In this document: one piece after another, positions 8,618-16,959 of the stretch
How the letters are laid out: every line of letters starts with the position of its first letter
Position numbering within the stretch: the first letter of the stretch is position 1
From: Thainema sp966674685
Lineage (GTDB): Bacteria > Cyanobacteriota > Cyanobacteriia > Phormidesmidales > Phormidesmidaceae
Direction: 5' to 3'
Assembly (NCBI GenBank): GCA_966674685.1
Contig: CBKWJC010000007.1
Span: 45,836-109,835 of the forward strand
DNA length: 64,000 bases
Position numbers and translations under genes: made by a program
The notes under the pieces: model-generated
What the model saw: only the letters and a program-made list of their open reading frames with translations
Told to the model about the DNA's origin: nothing
The model's database searches: none

Positions 8618-10081
8618 TTATGAGTCACCTAAGTACCCGCCAGCAGGCTGTAAATCAGGATTTTGTTCCAGCCAGTCCTGACCTAGCTTAATCGTGATAT
8701 CGGACTGAAGCGTTCCGGTGCTTTCGACCCGTACTTCGCCAAAACCCAAGTAGCGCTGCACCATCTCTGCACTGGCAATGTCCCCCTGCTGAGCGATGAT
8801 TTGGGTTACGTCAAGCTGCTCTCGCAGTCGTTCACCCATTTCAAGACTGGTGTAGCCACCGTCGTAGAGTTGATCCATCAGCCGATCAACGGCGGCGCTG
8901 CGGCGAGTGCTGTCCTGCACGGCAATTCGTAAATAGCTGGGATTAACCGCTGCCTGACGAGAGGAACCATAGCGTAGATACTGATCAACGATCTCATCAA
9001 TTCGCGGGTAGTCAGGTAGCCAGTAGCTGAGTTCAAACTCGCTGGGTGAGCTGAATTCACCTGGCAGCAGCAGCATTTGGTTGTTGGCGTGATCGACTTG
9101 CGAGGCAAATCCAACTAGGGCAACTAGTTCTTCAACGCTGAGGTTGGTGTCTACGTGGGACTGGATAACTGAGAGGATTTTAGGGATGCGGGCAATAGTT
9201 TTAGGATTAAGGCTTTGTTCAACAACTGCGCGCATCAGCGTTTGCTGGCGCTGTACTCGACCCACATCACCATTCTCGTCGTAGCGAAAGCGCAGGAACT
9301 GCATGGCCTTGTCGCCATCAAGCTTTTGTTCTCCGGCTTTGAGATTAATGTAAAGGTGTTGACTGTCGTCTTGATAGCGCATGGTCTTGGGCACGTTAAC
9401 CGTCACGCCACCGAGCGCATCAATCAGCTTTTCAACGCCCTGTACGTTAATCCGCACATAGCGATCAATTGGAACATCACCGAGTAGTTCACTGGTGGCA
9501 CGGGCACTGAGGGCTGGGCCGCCGTAATAGTTGGCCTCATTGATTTTGGTTGTTCCTAGCCCATCGACCCATGTGCGGGTGTCGCGGGGAATAGAGAGAA
9601 TTGTCAGCTTTTCATTGCGGGGATCAAATCGAATGAGCAGCATCGTATCCGATAGACCGTCGAAGGAGTTGACTAGGGCGTGGTAGCCCAGGTTTTGTAC
9701 TTCGGGTGGGGGATTATCGGTGTCGGAACTGATGACTTTGATGCCCAGCACTAAGATGTTGACGGGACGAGTGAGCTTGGGCAGACGAAGCGTGGAGTTG
9801 GAGGCAATATTGTCTCCCTGATTGAAGACTTCTTTTTCTTCAAGGGTTAATTCGCTTTGTAGTAGCGGTGTACTGGAGAGCGAAACAGCTAACAAAGCGC
9901 CAGCGGTCGCAGAAACAACGGCGACTCCGGCCAGCCCAACTGCTAATGTCGCCCAGCGCAATAGTTTGGGGCCTTTCTTCTTCGGCTTTTGAGGAGGTTT
10001 TTTCCCTTTGGCCGCTGTGGTTTTTGAGGTGGGTGAGGATTTGGGAGACTGTCGTGCTTTGTTGGACTTTGAGTTCGTCAC
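8618..10081 (-). CDS. LytR-CpsA-Psr (LCP) family glycopolymer transferase
   Basis: A predicted membrane-anchored phosphotransferase that moves undecaprenyl-linked glycopolymers to the cell wall. The 487 residues contain a strongly basic N-terminus (KKPPQKPKKKGPKLLRW), one membrane helix at about 45-70 and the LCP domain at about 105-295 (DTMLLIRFDPRNEKL, SIPRDTRTWVDG, KINEANYYGG, FLRFRYDENGDVGRVQRQQ with the conserved Arg and Asp residues). A LytR_C-like tail at about 385-475 begins RIAVQDSTRRSAA. Alone on the strand. A role in attaching surface polysaccharide fits the glycan cluster 7 kb away, but no direct link is visible. Confidence 0.9.
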   Translation of the reverse strand: MTNSKSNKARQSPKSSPTSKTTAAKGKKPPQKPKKKGPKLLRWATLAVGLAGVAVVSATAGALLAVSLSSTPLLQSELTLEEKEVFNQGDNIASNSTLRLPKLTRPVNILVLGIKVISSDTDNPPPEVQNLGYHALVNSFDGLSDTMLLIRFDPRNEKLTILSIPRDTRTWVDGLGTTKINEANYYGGPALSARATSELLGDVPIDRYVRINVQGVEKLIDALGGVTVNVPKTMRYQDDSQHLYINLKAGEQKLDGDKAMQFLRFRYDENGDVGRVQRQQTLMRAVVEQSLNPKTIARIPKILSVIQSHVDTNLSVEELVALVGFASQVDHANNQMLLLPGEFSSPSEFELSYWLPDYPRIDEIVDQYLRYGSSRQAAVNPSYLRIAVQDSTRRSAAVDRLMDQLYDGGYTSLEMGERLREQLDVTQIIAQQGDIASAEMVQRYLGFGEVRVESTGTLQSDITIKLGQDWLEQNPDLQPAGGYLGDS

Positions 10082-10357
10082 AGGTCGCCTCAGTACGTGC
10101 TAAGTCAAACAATAATAGATCTGCTGTCGCTAAACGAATCAACTGATTTATCAATAATCTTCAAGATCTGCGATCGCACCCACTATCAAGCCGTTGGTTC
10201 GCACCTGATTAGTCTTTGCACAAGGTAGTTTCGGAATCAGGAAGATACTGCAAATTCAGCCGCTATCTTAGCAATCTTTTTCGCGATCGCAAGTCCCGGA
10301 TCTGGATTGTTTTGACTTTATTTGACCTAATTAAACGATGCTGATTTGCGAAGTTGA

Positions 10358-10717
10358 TTAGCGATCGCGGTGCCGACCTCGTCCAGGTAACTGAACTGGC
10401 TTGCGCTGCAACAGGCGCACCATCAGCCAAAGATTCGTAACAAAGTAGCCTGAAGTAACCAAACTGCTGGTGATCAACAGCGGTAGCGTCAGGGATTCAC
10501 TAGCCTGCGCTCCTGTGCTCAACAGAGTATAGCTTACCAACCAGCCCAGGGCTAATGTCACTGCCGTGCGGCTGATCTCTCGCTCTTGGCGAGTCCCTGT
10601 CTTTTGGTAGAGCGTCCACAGAGCCGGGAAAAAACCCAGGACGGGCACTAAATAGAAAAAGAACTTCAGCCGATAAACATCAGGTGCATCATCGGGATCA
10701 GGGAAAGGATTGGTCAT
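10358..10717 (-). CDS. Conserved small membrane protein, unknown function
   Basis: 119 residues with three or four hydrophobic helices (FFFYLVPVLGFFPALW, TAVTLALGWLVSYTLL, LTLPLLITSSLVTSGYFVTNLWLMVRLL) and a basic C-terminal tail (RKPVQLPGRGRHRDR). The acidic start (PFPDPDDAPDVYRLKFF) and spacing resemble uncharacterised cyanobacterial inner-membrane proteins. I cannot assign a function. Its upstream side is a purine-rich low-complexity stretch and a GTAGG-type repeat. Confidence 0.7.
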   Translation of the reverse strand: MTNPFPDPDDAPDVYRLKFFFYLVPVLGFFPALWTLYQKTGTRQEREISRTAVTLALGWLVSYTLLSTGAQASESLTLPLLITSSLVTSGYFVTNLWLMVRLLQRKPVQLPGRGRHRDR

Positions 10718-10792
10718 GATGGGGAGATGAGGGAATGGAGTGGGAGTAAGAGAGAGGGGGCAGGGGAGCGAGGGGACAGGAGAGCAATAGCT

Positions 10793-10855
10793 GTAGGATG
10801 CGTTCCTGGGGGAGCTATCACTAGCGGTTGGGATGCAGTTGGGAACGCACCTTAC
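10793..10855. repeat. Inverted repeat GTAGGATGCGTTCC / GGAACGCACCTTAC
   Basis: Terminal repeats match at 12 of 14 positions around a 35-bp centre. The stretch before it (about 10720-10790) is purine-rich, with many GGGGA/GAGGG units. Another member of the GTAGG-ended family, located between the small membrane protein and the protease. Confidence 0.6.
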
Positions 10856-10868
10856 GATTTAGAACGAT

Positions 10869-12593
10869 TTAGAACCTTGATTCGTCTGTGGCTTTTTCTG
10901 GGGTTTCTTCTGTCGCTTCTGCTGCGGCGTCTGGACTGTCTCCGTTGGCTACGCCCCACCAAGCCAGCGCATAGTCCTGAACTGGGTCATTGAGTTGAGT
11001 TGAGTAAACAACTCGCAGTTTATAGCGTCCGGTTTCTGGGATTTTGAAGAAAATGTGTTCGGCACTGTCAACGCTGCTGTTGGAGGCCCAGACTGCATCG
11101 TCGATATCATCGTCTTCCGCTCGCATGAGATACAAATCTAGATTGTTTAAACCGCGATCGCGGAATGTTTCGCCCAGGTCATACAGACTGTTGTTATTCT
11201 CATCCTGTAGCTCAACAATCCGATCCCAAGTGAGGGTAGCCGAAAAATAGCTATTTGCTTGTAGCGGCACCTCAATCTCATAGTCTTGATATTCTGCCGC
11301 ATCGACTGACAAGCCAACGGTTGAATAGTCCCAACCGCGAACCGGGACAGGCCCATCAGCAGACCACTGTCCTGCACTAAACTGCTCATAGGCACGAAAC
11401 GCATTGAGATGTCCTGTGCCTAACTCATCATGCAGCGGGCGCTGGGTTTCATAAAACGCATCTGAATTCGTCCAGTCACGATTACCCTCTGTTCGCATCG
11501 TCCGAGCCATGCCTAAATTTAAGCCATCCCCGGCATCTTCCAGCTTATCCGCCGAGTTCATCAGCACGGCTTTGTTGACCTGGGGTTCGCGAGCATCAAG
11601 CGTCCAGCCCGATGCTTGACTCGCAAGCTGGCGATCGCCATATTCTTGAATCAGCGCAACCGTTCCAGCAACATGCGGTGATGCAAAACTCGTACCGCTG
11701 GCGACACGAGTTGAACCATCGGCATCAATCAGCTCGATTTGGCTACCTGGAGCTACAATCCCAATGGATCGTCGATTGCCGACATTGCTTTCAGCCCGAG
11801 ATGATTGGCTGAATATGGGATCAGGCTCGCTGCCCAAATTGGCAAAATCGACTTTACTGAATACGCCATTGACGCGGGCAGAATAGGCCACGTTTAAACC
11901 GTTGTAGTTATCGGTTGGAATGGGAATTCCGCCTCGGCCCTGATTGCCTGCAATCACATATAAAACATCATGAACGCGGCTTGACCAGTCAATACATTGA
12001 GTCAGCAGCGCGTTGCCATCCAGAACCGCATCGCTGCGGGGATCGCGGTAGAGCGGTTCGCCAAAGCTAAAGTTGATGGCGCGTACATCACCGCTATTCT
12101 GCATGGCCACATGCTGAGCCGAAAGGCATTCTTCTGGTTGACCACTGCGGCGCAGCGAACCCACGGCGGCAGAGTAGAGCCTAGCTCCCGGTGCAACTCC
12201 GACAAGGGTTTTGTCATCGCTAATCATCACTCCGGCTACATGAGCGGCATGGGAATCAACACCCTGGTTAGCATCGGGGCGAGCATCTCGAAAAAAGACG
12301 CGACTGACGTTGACGACAGGCAGTCCTGGCACGACCTTATCTAAACCAAAGACGCCAGGACGACCGATTTCCACTTGCCCCAAACCAATTTTGGCTCCAG
12401 TGAGATTGTAGGGTGCAGCATGCAGGCGTTGGGCATTAATGCCGCTTTCTCCCGTGGAAGAGGTGAAGGTGGATGCGATCGCAGGTAGCGCGATCGCAGA
12501 TGAACCAACGAGAACCAACCCTTTCAACCAGCGAGCACCAGCCATCTGCCAGCGTTGAGAACGACGAGGGTTCCGAGAAGACGATTGAGTCAT
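10869..12593 (-). CDS. Exported S8 (subtilisin-like) peptidase with unusual acid residue
   Basis: A 574-residue predicted extracytoplasmic serine protease. A twin-basic N-terminus and hydrophobic segment (LKGLVLVGSSAIALPAIA) act as signal peptide. The His box is DSHAAHVAGVM, the oxyanion Asn is in VIAGNQGRGG and the nucleophile is GTSFASPHVAG. Where S8 enzymes have the catalytic Asp (usually in V.V.DTG), this protein reads IGLGQVEIGRPG, so Glu seems to occupy that position. A C-terminal beta-rich (P/Homo B-like) domain, about residues 420-545, contains acidic repeats DENNNSLYDLGE that could bind Ca2+. An acidic Ala/Glu tail ends the protein. The gene is monocistronic. Confidence 0.85.
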   Translation of the reverse strand: MTQSSSRNPRRSQRWQMAGARWLKGLVLVGSSAIALPAIASTFTSSTGESGINAQRLHAAPYNLTGAKIGLGQVEIGRPGVFGLDKVVPGLPVVNVSRVFFRDARPDANQGVDSHAAHVAGVMISDDKTLVGVAPGARLYSAAVGSLRRSGQPEECLSAQHVAMQNSGDVRAINFSFGEPLYRDPRSDAVLDGNALLTQCIDWSSRVHDVLYVIAGNQGRGGIPIPTDNYNGLNVAYSARVNGVFSKVDFANLGSEPDPIFSQSSRAESNVGNRRSIGIVAPGSQIELIDADGSTRVASGTSFASPHVAGTVALIQEYGDRQLASQASGWTLDAREPQVNKAVLMNSADKLEDAGDGLNLGMARTMRTEGNRDWTNSDAFYETQRPLHDELGTGHLNAFRAYEQFSAGQWSADGPVPVRGWDYSTVGLSVDAAEYQDYEIEVPLQANSYFSATLTWDRIVELQDENNNSLYDLGETFRDRGLNNLDLYLMRAEDDDIDDAVWASNSSVDSAEHIFFKIPETGRYKLRVVYSTQLNDPVQDYALAWWGVANGDSPDAAAEATEETPEKATDESRF

Positions 12594-12999
12594 GAACGTT
12601 TGCGCTATGAATGACGGGAAATGTACGAAAACTTTTTACAGCCTAAGATCTAGAAATTGAGCCGCACACCCTTCTAACCAATTCTTTACTGTTTATAGGA
12701 CGGTTCTCTAGCGATTACCAATGTGCGATCGCTGGCTGTTACGGTCTGATGACTTGCCCAACTCACACCAGGTTCGCAACTTAGCACTACAAATGAGTTT
12801 AGTGCTGATTCAAGGGCTGAGGGCTGAGTTGGATAAGCCTCTAAAGCCCTTACGCATCACTCCTCTCGCATCACTCCTCACGTCACAACACAACGTAACA
12901 CCGCGTAATGTTTTATGTGTTTTACGTTACATCAAGTTGTGTTCTGATAAATATTGCTATTTTTATTAGCAACCCATACGAGAAAATACCGAGGTTGAG
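12594..12999. other. 406-bp intergenic region with short tandem repeats
   Basis: Contains the reverse-oriented composite repeat (AAGCCTCTAAAGCCCTTACGC followed by CACTCCTC units, about 12835-12890) and an AT-rich stretch with a CACAAC / GTTGTG inverted pair (about 12895-12945) just before the small reading frame at 13000. A 249-bp open frame here lacks coding character. Confidence 0.5.
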
Positions 13000-13116
13000 A
13001 TGAAAGTTACTCAAACGCAAAAAACACTGGGGCAGTCACTCCTATTTGGTGGACTGCTGTTAGTCACAAGTTTGGGAATGATTGGCCTTTTGGCTACTCA
13101 ATCCGGTGCAATTTAG
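13000..13116 (+). CDS. Putative 38-residue single-pass membrane protein
   Basis: A short frame, ATG at 13000, preceded by GAGG 5 bp upstream. It encodes a polar, Lys/Gln-containing N-terminus (MKVTQTQKTLGQS) followed by one uninterrupted hydrophobic helix (LLFGGLLLVTSLGMIGLLA) and a short tail. The layout resembles small cyanobacterial photosynthetic-complex or stress peptides, but I do not recognise a family. The AT-rich upstream region would suit a promoter. It could be a chance frame. Confidence 0.45.
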   Translation: MKVTQTQKTLGQSLLFGGLLLVTSLGMIGLLATQSGAI

Positions 13117-13361
13117 CCAATCGGTAAATACGCGGATCACACGCAAGAGATAAAAAGCAGAGATAGAAACACTGTGGGAGAAGATTGTTGGACGTGCCCT
13201 CTGCAATCTTCTCCTTCCCTCCATGTCAGTTTTATTGATTAACTCAAATTTATTAACGTCAAAATCGGCATTGTGTCTTCGCATCGTGGCACAACACCGA
13301 CTTCAAGTTCTAAATTGCCCAGAGGACTAGACGCCTTAACTTACGAGGATTGGCTAATCTT

Positions 13362-13401
13362 CTAGAGGGTTACAGATAGAGGGTTACAGATAGAGGGTTA
13401 C
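13362..13401. repeat. Triplicate 16-bp tandem repeat
   Basis: Three consecutive copies of TAGAGGGTTACAGA overlap the 3' end of the PHP gene by a few bases. Its complement (CTGTAACCCTCTA) resembles the CTGTAAAGGG decamers elsewhere in the window. No CRISPR-like spacers. Confidence 0.7.
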
Positions 13402-14141
13402 AGGCGGCGCAGCAAGTTTTTCCCATGCGTATCGGTGCCGCAGGTACTCAACAGGCTATAGCGTTCAGCAAGCTGCTGCATCCGCTCTGTGCGCTGCGGG
13501 CTGGGTCGCCAAATTGCCGGGTTGTCGTAGGCGTAGTAGGTTTCGACGCCATCGATGCCCAACCGAACCGCTTCGCGCACCAAATCTTCGGGAGAGCGGC
13601 GGTACCGGACAGGGTGAGCTAAAACAGCCAGACCACCTGCATCTTGGATGCTGGCAATCACGTTCTCAGCATCGTATAGCGGATCGCTGCGGTGGCGAGC
13701 ATGACGTTGGAGATAGGGTTGAAGGCTGGGATGATCAATGTGAAAGGCGTAGCCCAGAATGTGAACTTCGGTATTTAGCAGTCCGGCATTGATTTCAACT
13801 CCAGGCCACAGTCGGGGAATTGAGCGCGATCGCGACTTATCCCGACCAAATCGGCGGGATGGATTTCGCCACTGCCAGTCTTCGCACCACAGTTTGGCTC
13901 GCTGATAGCCCAAAATTGTGTGGTGATCTGTAATCGCAATATCTTGCAGGTTGAGTTCAACTGCTTGCTGCATCAAGGCTTCTGGTTCCAGTTGTCCGTC
14001 TGAACAAACGGTGTGCATGTGGAAGTTGTAGACCCGAGGGCAACTTTCCGCATTGACTGTCCGAAACAACTGCTCTAGCTTGACAGCACCCTGCGCTTTA
14101 GGTCTGGAAAAAGCAGAAGCCTGAGCGAGGTTGCTTACCAT
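13398..14141 (-). CDS. PHP-domain metal-dependent phosphoesterase
   Basis: A 247-residue PHP phosphoesterase. Metal-ligand motifs are visible in order: NFHMHTVCSDGQ, ITDHHTILG, PGVEINAG, HILGYAF, VLAHPVRYRR and GTDTHGKN. Members hydrolyse phosphate esters such as nucleoside 3',5'-bisphosphates, but the substrate here is unknown. An N-terminal extension of about 35 residues precedes the first motif. A second PHP protein is encoded at 61705-62529; the two share only the motif pattern. Monocistronic. Confidence 0.88.
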   Translation of the reverse strand: MVSNLAQASAFSRPKAQGAVKLEQLFRTVNAESCPRVYNFHMHTVCSDGQLEPEALMQQAVELNLQDIAITDHHTILGYQRAKLWCEDWQWRNPSRRFGRDKSRSRSIPRLWPGVEINAGLLNTEVHILGYAFHIDHPSLQPYLQRHARHRSDPLYDAENVIASIQDAGGLAVLAHPVRYRRSPEDLVREAVRLGIDGVETYYAYDNPAIWRPSPQRTERMQQLAERYSLLSTCGTDTHGKNLLRRL

Positions 14142-14427
14142 AATCGCTCCAAAACAAAAACGCTTATCCTTCTTAATATATCTAATTTGGATTTGACTCT
14201 GCGGATAGATTCGTGCTGTCTTATCGTTTTGACATCAGATGATGACCTACAGCCTAAGATTCTTAATGCAAATTTAATATTTTAAGATTTGTTGCGTGTT
14301 GCTGTATGCAGCTCCGATGCGATCGCAACTGCATGAAGTATGAAATCTGTCTTTTAGGCAATCCAGCTTTTACGAGCTAGGATTTAGAACACAACGCTCG
14401 TTATTGGATCTGCGATCGCATATCAGC
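14142..14427. other. Divergent promoter region (286 bp), no gene seen
   Basis: AT-rich spacer between the leftward PHP gene and the rightward TerB-like gene. One HIP1-related GCGATCGC lies just before the latter. No repeat element or RNA gene recognised. Confidence 0.4.
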
Positions 14428-14844
14428 ATGACTCAATCGACCCAAACCAAAATTCTCTTCAAAATCTTGGTGGGTGCGGCCTGGATTGACGGTCGCATTC
14501 AGCCTGAAGAGCGGCAGTATCTCCAGCGAATTGCAACAGAACAGGGACTGACGGATGATCCAGAAATTCGCCCCTTGCTGTACGAACTGGTCACTGTTAA
14601 ACCGGATGAATGCTACGGCTGGGTGCGAGAGTATCTGGGCGATAATCCCAGTTCTCAAGACTGTCAGCAACTGATCGAAGCAACCAGTGCGCTGGTTTAC
14701 AGCGATGGCGAAATGGCAGTGGAAGAAGCGAAACTGCTTAGTCGGATTCAGAATCTTGATCCCAGCAGCAATCCACCCGCAGCCCATGAAACGGTACTAA
14801 AAGCCGTCCGCAAGCTGTATCAGCGCTGGCTAGGGGCACAGTAG
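14428..14844 (+). CDS. TerB-like tellurite-resistance family protein
   Basis: 138 residues, all-helical. The family pattern appears in KILFKILVGAAWIDGRIQPEERQYLQRIA and the second repeat ATSALVYSDGEMAVEEAKLLSRI, with the acidic metal-binding-type residues D-G-x-I-x-x-E-E. I start at the ATG at 14428; the frame also opens at a TTG eight codons earlier. TerB proteins occur in stress and membrane-linked complexes, and most cyanobacterial copies are uncharacterised. No other ter genes are near, so tellurite resistance itself is not implied. Confidence 0.85.
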   Translation: MTQSTQTKILFKILVGAAWIDGRIQPEERQYLQRIATEQGLTDDPEIRPLLYELVTVKPDECYGWVREYLGDNPSSQDCQQLIEATSALVYSDGEMAVEEAKLLSRIQNLDPSSNPPAAHETVLKAVRKLYQRWLGAQ

Positions 14845-14862
14845 TTGCTGTACGCAATCATT

Positions 14863-14905
14863 CAAAGTCAGAGGACTGCTGCGAGGCGGTAGCTCTCTGA
14901 CTTTG
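14863..14905 (+). terminator. Hairpin after the terB-like gene
   Basis: An 11-bp stem CAAAGTCAGAG / CTCTGACTTTG with a 21-nt loop begins 18 bp after the stop codon. The following GGATTTG is only weakly T-rich, so termination is possible but not certain. Confidence 0.45.
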
Positions 14906-14941
14906 GATTTGTCTGATCTGAAATTCAGTTAAAACCTCATG

Positions 14942-14986
14942 TATTTGTTGTGAAATGCTTGCTCAGCAAGCATTTCACAACAAATA
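14942..14986. repeat. Hairpin repeat element, family A copy 2
   Basis: Perfect 22-bp arms around a single C at 14964 (TATTTGTTGTGAAATGCTTGC and complement). The string GTTGTGAAATGCT recurs in the eroded copy at 42.65 kb, and the right flank ATATAGTTATTCCAGTTAAG recurs at about 61616. Confidence 0.75.
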
Positions 14987-15013
14987 TAGTTATTCCAGTT
15001 AAGGATGAGAAAA

Positions 15014-15056
15014 CGAGAGAGGAGAGTGCCTCACCCTGAGGCACCCTCCTCTCTCG
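15014..15056. terminator. Strong bidirectional terminator hairpin
   Basis: A 20-bp stem with one mismatch (CGAGAGAGGAGAGTGCCTCA / TGAGGCACCCTCCTCTCTCG) and a 3-nt loop, between two convergent genes. On the minus strand it is followed by TTTTCTC, supporting termination of the hydrolase transcript. On the plus strand GTCTTATCT follows. Confidence 0.75.
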
Positions 15057-15105
15057 GTCTTATCTAGAACCACTATAAAGGGGGTTTTGTACATGGACGA
15101 TATGA

Positions 15106-15978
15106 CTAGCGTAGAAAATCGAGCAGTTCTCGGTTGACCGTTTGGGGGACTTCTTGCTGAATCCAGTGTCCACAGTAGGGTAAAAGCTTGAGTTGCAGTG
15201 GTGCGGCAACCAGCTTTTCAACGCCTTGGAGCAGCGTTTGACTCAAGAGCGGATCTTCGTCGCCCCATAGGACTAATGTAGGACTTTGAATCCTGGCAGG
15301 AGTACGGCTCCAATGCTTGAGCCAGTCGGGAATGGAGAGAAACTGGCGATAGTAGCGCATGGCAGCGGCAAGCGCACCTGGTTTTTCCAGTGCTGCCTGA
15401 TATAGCTGTGTATCTTGAGTCGTAAACGCGCCTTTGCGAACCGCCTGATCTTGGAACAGCGATCGCACAATTTGGCCTAAATTTTGCCGAATCAGCCATT
15501 CCGGTAGCCCTGGCATTTGCATCGCTAGGAGATACCAACTGCGGCGGAGCTGGTCAAGATTGCTAATCAGTTCTTGCCGAAACCGATGCGGGTGGGGAGC
15601 GCCCAATACGGCAAGGCGATCAATGGCAGATGGAAAATGTTGAGCTAGGTGCCATGCGATCGCACCCCCCCAATCATGACCCACGATATGCGCCTTTTGA
15701 TAACCCAGGGCTTGAATTAAGCCATGAATGTCTTGGCTTAGCGTATCCAAATCATATCCGTCACTAGGCTTATCCGAGTCGTTGTAGCCGCGTAAATCAG
15801 GAATGACAACCTTGAAGTGAGGGGAAAGTGCAGGAAGCTGATGCCGCCACGAATACCAAAACTCTAAAAAGCCGTGCAGAAGAATAACAAGTTCTCCTTC
15901 TCCCTGGGTGACACAGTGGAGGCGAATTTGGTTGGTATCGACAAAGTGGTGCTGCCAAGTGGTGCTAACAGCCGACAT
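15106..15978 (-). CDS. Alpha/beta hydrolase, epoxide-hydrolase type
   Basis: A 290-residue alpha/beta-hydrolase. The oxyanion loop HGFLEFWYSWRHQ and the nucleophile elbow GHDWGG (Asp nucleophile near residue 107) are diagnostic of epoxide hydrolases and related dehalogenases rather than esterases. The charge-relay acid is likely in LWGDEDPLL and the catalytic His in YCGHWIQQEVP near the C-terminus. A lid region with Tyr-rich helices (YYRQFLSIPDW) is present. The substrate is unknown. No signal peptide; monocistronic. Confidence 0.9.
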   Translation of the reverse strand: MSAVSTTWQHHFVDTNQIRLHCVTQGEGELVILLHGFLEFWYSWRHQLPALSPHFKVVIPDLRGYNDSDKPSDGYDLDTLSQDIHGLIQALGYQKAHIVGHDWGGAIAWHLAQHFPSAIDRLAVLGAPHPHRFRQELISNLDQLRRSWYLLAMQMPGLPEWLIRQNLGQIVRSLFQDQAVRKGAFTTQDTQLYQAALEKPGALAAAMRYYRQFLSIPDWLKHWSRTPARIQSPTLVLWGDEDPLLSQTLLQGVEKLVAAPLQLKLLPYCGHWIQQEVPQTVNRELLDFLR

Positions 15979-16280
15979 ATATTCAATTAACTCCTACTCA
16001 AGGTTCGATCGCGTGTGTTCAATAGCGCTTGCTATTTTCACCCTTTAGTTTGCCCATCTTCTCTTGGACAATATAGGCAGCCTAAGAAAGCTATATTATC
16101 TCTTTAAGTCCACGTCAGCGTTTTTGCGAGTTTGGAAAATCACGACGGTTCAGTGGGCTACATAGTCAGCCCCAGTCTGACTATACCTAAGTTTAGGCTG
16201 GGTCGGGATAACCGACTGCTAATCTGGGGCTTACGGCAAGGCTGAGCGCTTTTAATCGCATTCCATACGATTGTATCCTC
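15979..16280. other. 302-bp intergenic region, nothing recognised
   Basis: Contains CAGCCCCAG / CTGGGG-type short complementary words (about 16168-16240) but no cloverleaf, gene or clear promoter. Confidence 0.4.
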
Positions 16281-16568
16281 TCATACCAGTAGTCCTGGCC
16301 GCCAAAGTTCAGCCCGACAAATATGGGAGCAGTATCGACCAATTAGATTGCGGTATTTAGTGCGCGGCTGCTTGTTGGTCACGTCAAACTTGGCGATTGC
16401 GATCGCAATGTACATCGCATCGTCAACCGGAACACCGAGCCTAACCAATCGCCGCCAATACACGGCTGCTAGTTTGCGAGCAATCAGCAAACTTAGATTC
16501 ATCGTCTGCTCTTCTTTGGTCAGGGTCAGCAAATTGACCGTAGCACTGGACGAATGGTGAGTAGTCAT
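16281..16568 (-). CDS. Hypothetical small protein (95 residues)
   Basis: I start at the ATG at 16568, giving a Ser/Thr-rich leader followed by an amphipathic region (LLIARKLAAVYWRRLVRLGVPVDDAMYIAIAIAKFDVTN) that looks like a folded helical domain. The end is basic with two Cys (GRYCSHICRAELW). The frame has plausible residue balance and contains a GCGATCGC, but I do not recognise the family and there is no operon context. A start 21 codons further upstream is possible. Confidence 0.5.
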   Translation of the reverse strand: MTTHHSSSATVNLLTLTKEEQTMNLSLLIARKLAAVYWRRLVRLGVPVDDAMYIAIAIAKFDVTNKQPRTKYRNLIGRYCSHICRAELWRPGLLV

Positions 16569-16685
16569 GGCGAATTCCACTAAGCAGTACATCAACACAT
16601 CAACACCTATTAGAATGCCAGGAAACCCCAAACTGGCTTGTGACGTTGAAGTACTTGAATTTGTGAGATTCCAGCCATTTTAAGC

Positions 16686-16719
16686 TGACACCCATCAGGG
16701 AAAACCCTGATGGGCGTCA
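16686..16719. terminator. Terminator-like hairpin
   Basis: CCCATCAGGG / CCCTGATGGG around AAAA, extended by TGAC/GTCA beyond one mismatch. It is stable and compact but without a T run. A second small hairpin (ACTTGAT / ATCAAGT) follows at 16727-16744. Confidence 0.45.
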
Positions 16720-16855
16720 AGTGACAACTTGATGCATATCAAGTATCGAGATGATGCATGTCACAGGTTAACCAAATCCCGAAAGGGCAACATGCTGCCC
16801 ATATTGCCTTTTCAAAGATCATGCTGATTGCAAAAAATCACCGCACTTACTTACA

Positions 16856-16950
16856 TCTTGCACCACTCAAAATGCAAACTCAAAAGGGTTATGTTGCCGC
16901 CGCATCGCGGCGGCAACATAACCCTTTTGAGTTTTGGTGTAAGGTTTGAA
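16856..16950. repeat. Palindromic element, family B copy 1
   Basis: Perfect 28-bp arms (16876-16903 and 16907-16934; AAACTCAAAAGGGTTATG..CCGCCGC) around ATC, flanked by CATCTTGCACCACTCAAAA and its partial complement TTTTGGTGTAAGG. The core GCATCGCGG and the flanks recur in the degenerate copy at 26393-26489. It sits 25 bp after the stop of the DUF6020 gene and may also terminate it. Confidence 0.75.
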
Positions 16951-16959
16951 CCTATTAAC

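Larger units (their letters stand above)
16569..16959. other. 391-bp intergenic region built of successive hairpins
   Basis: Three inverted repeats follow each other: 16686-16719, 16727-16744 and 16876-16934. The remaining sequence is AT-rich without a recognised gene. Confidence 0.6.

Noticed and set aside
12721..12969. 82-codon plus-strand frame
   Set aside because: Runs through short tandem repeats and an AT-rich spacer; no SD or homology pattern.
13362..13401. CRISPR-like direct repeats
   Set aside because: Copies are adjacent with no spacers and no cas genes; a simple tandem repeat.
14428..14844. Tellurite resistance operon
   Set aside because: Single TerB-like gene without other ter genes; stress role cannot be inferred.
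16130..16260. tRNA-like fold
   Set aside because: Short complementary words but no T-loop GTTCGAATC or acceptor stem; no cloverleaf could be drawn.
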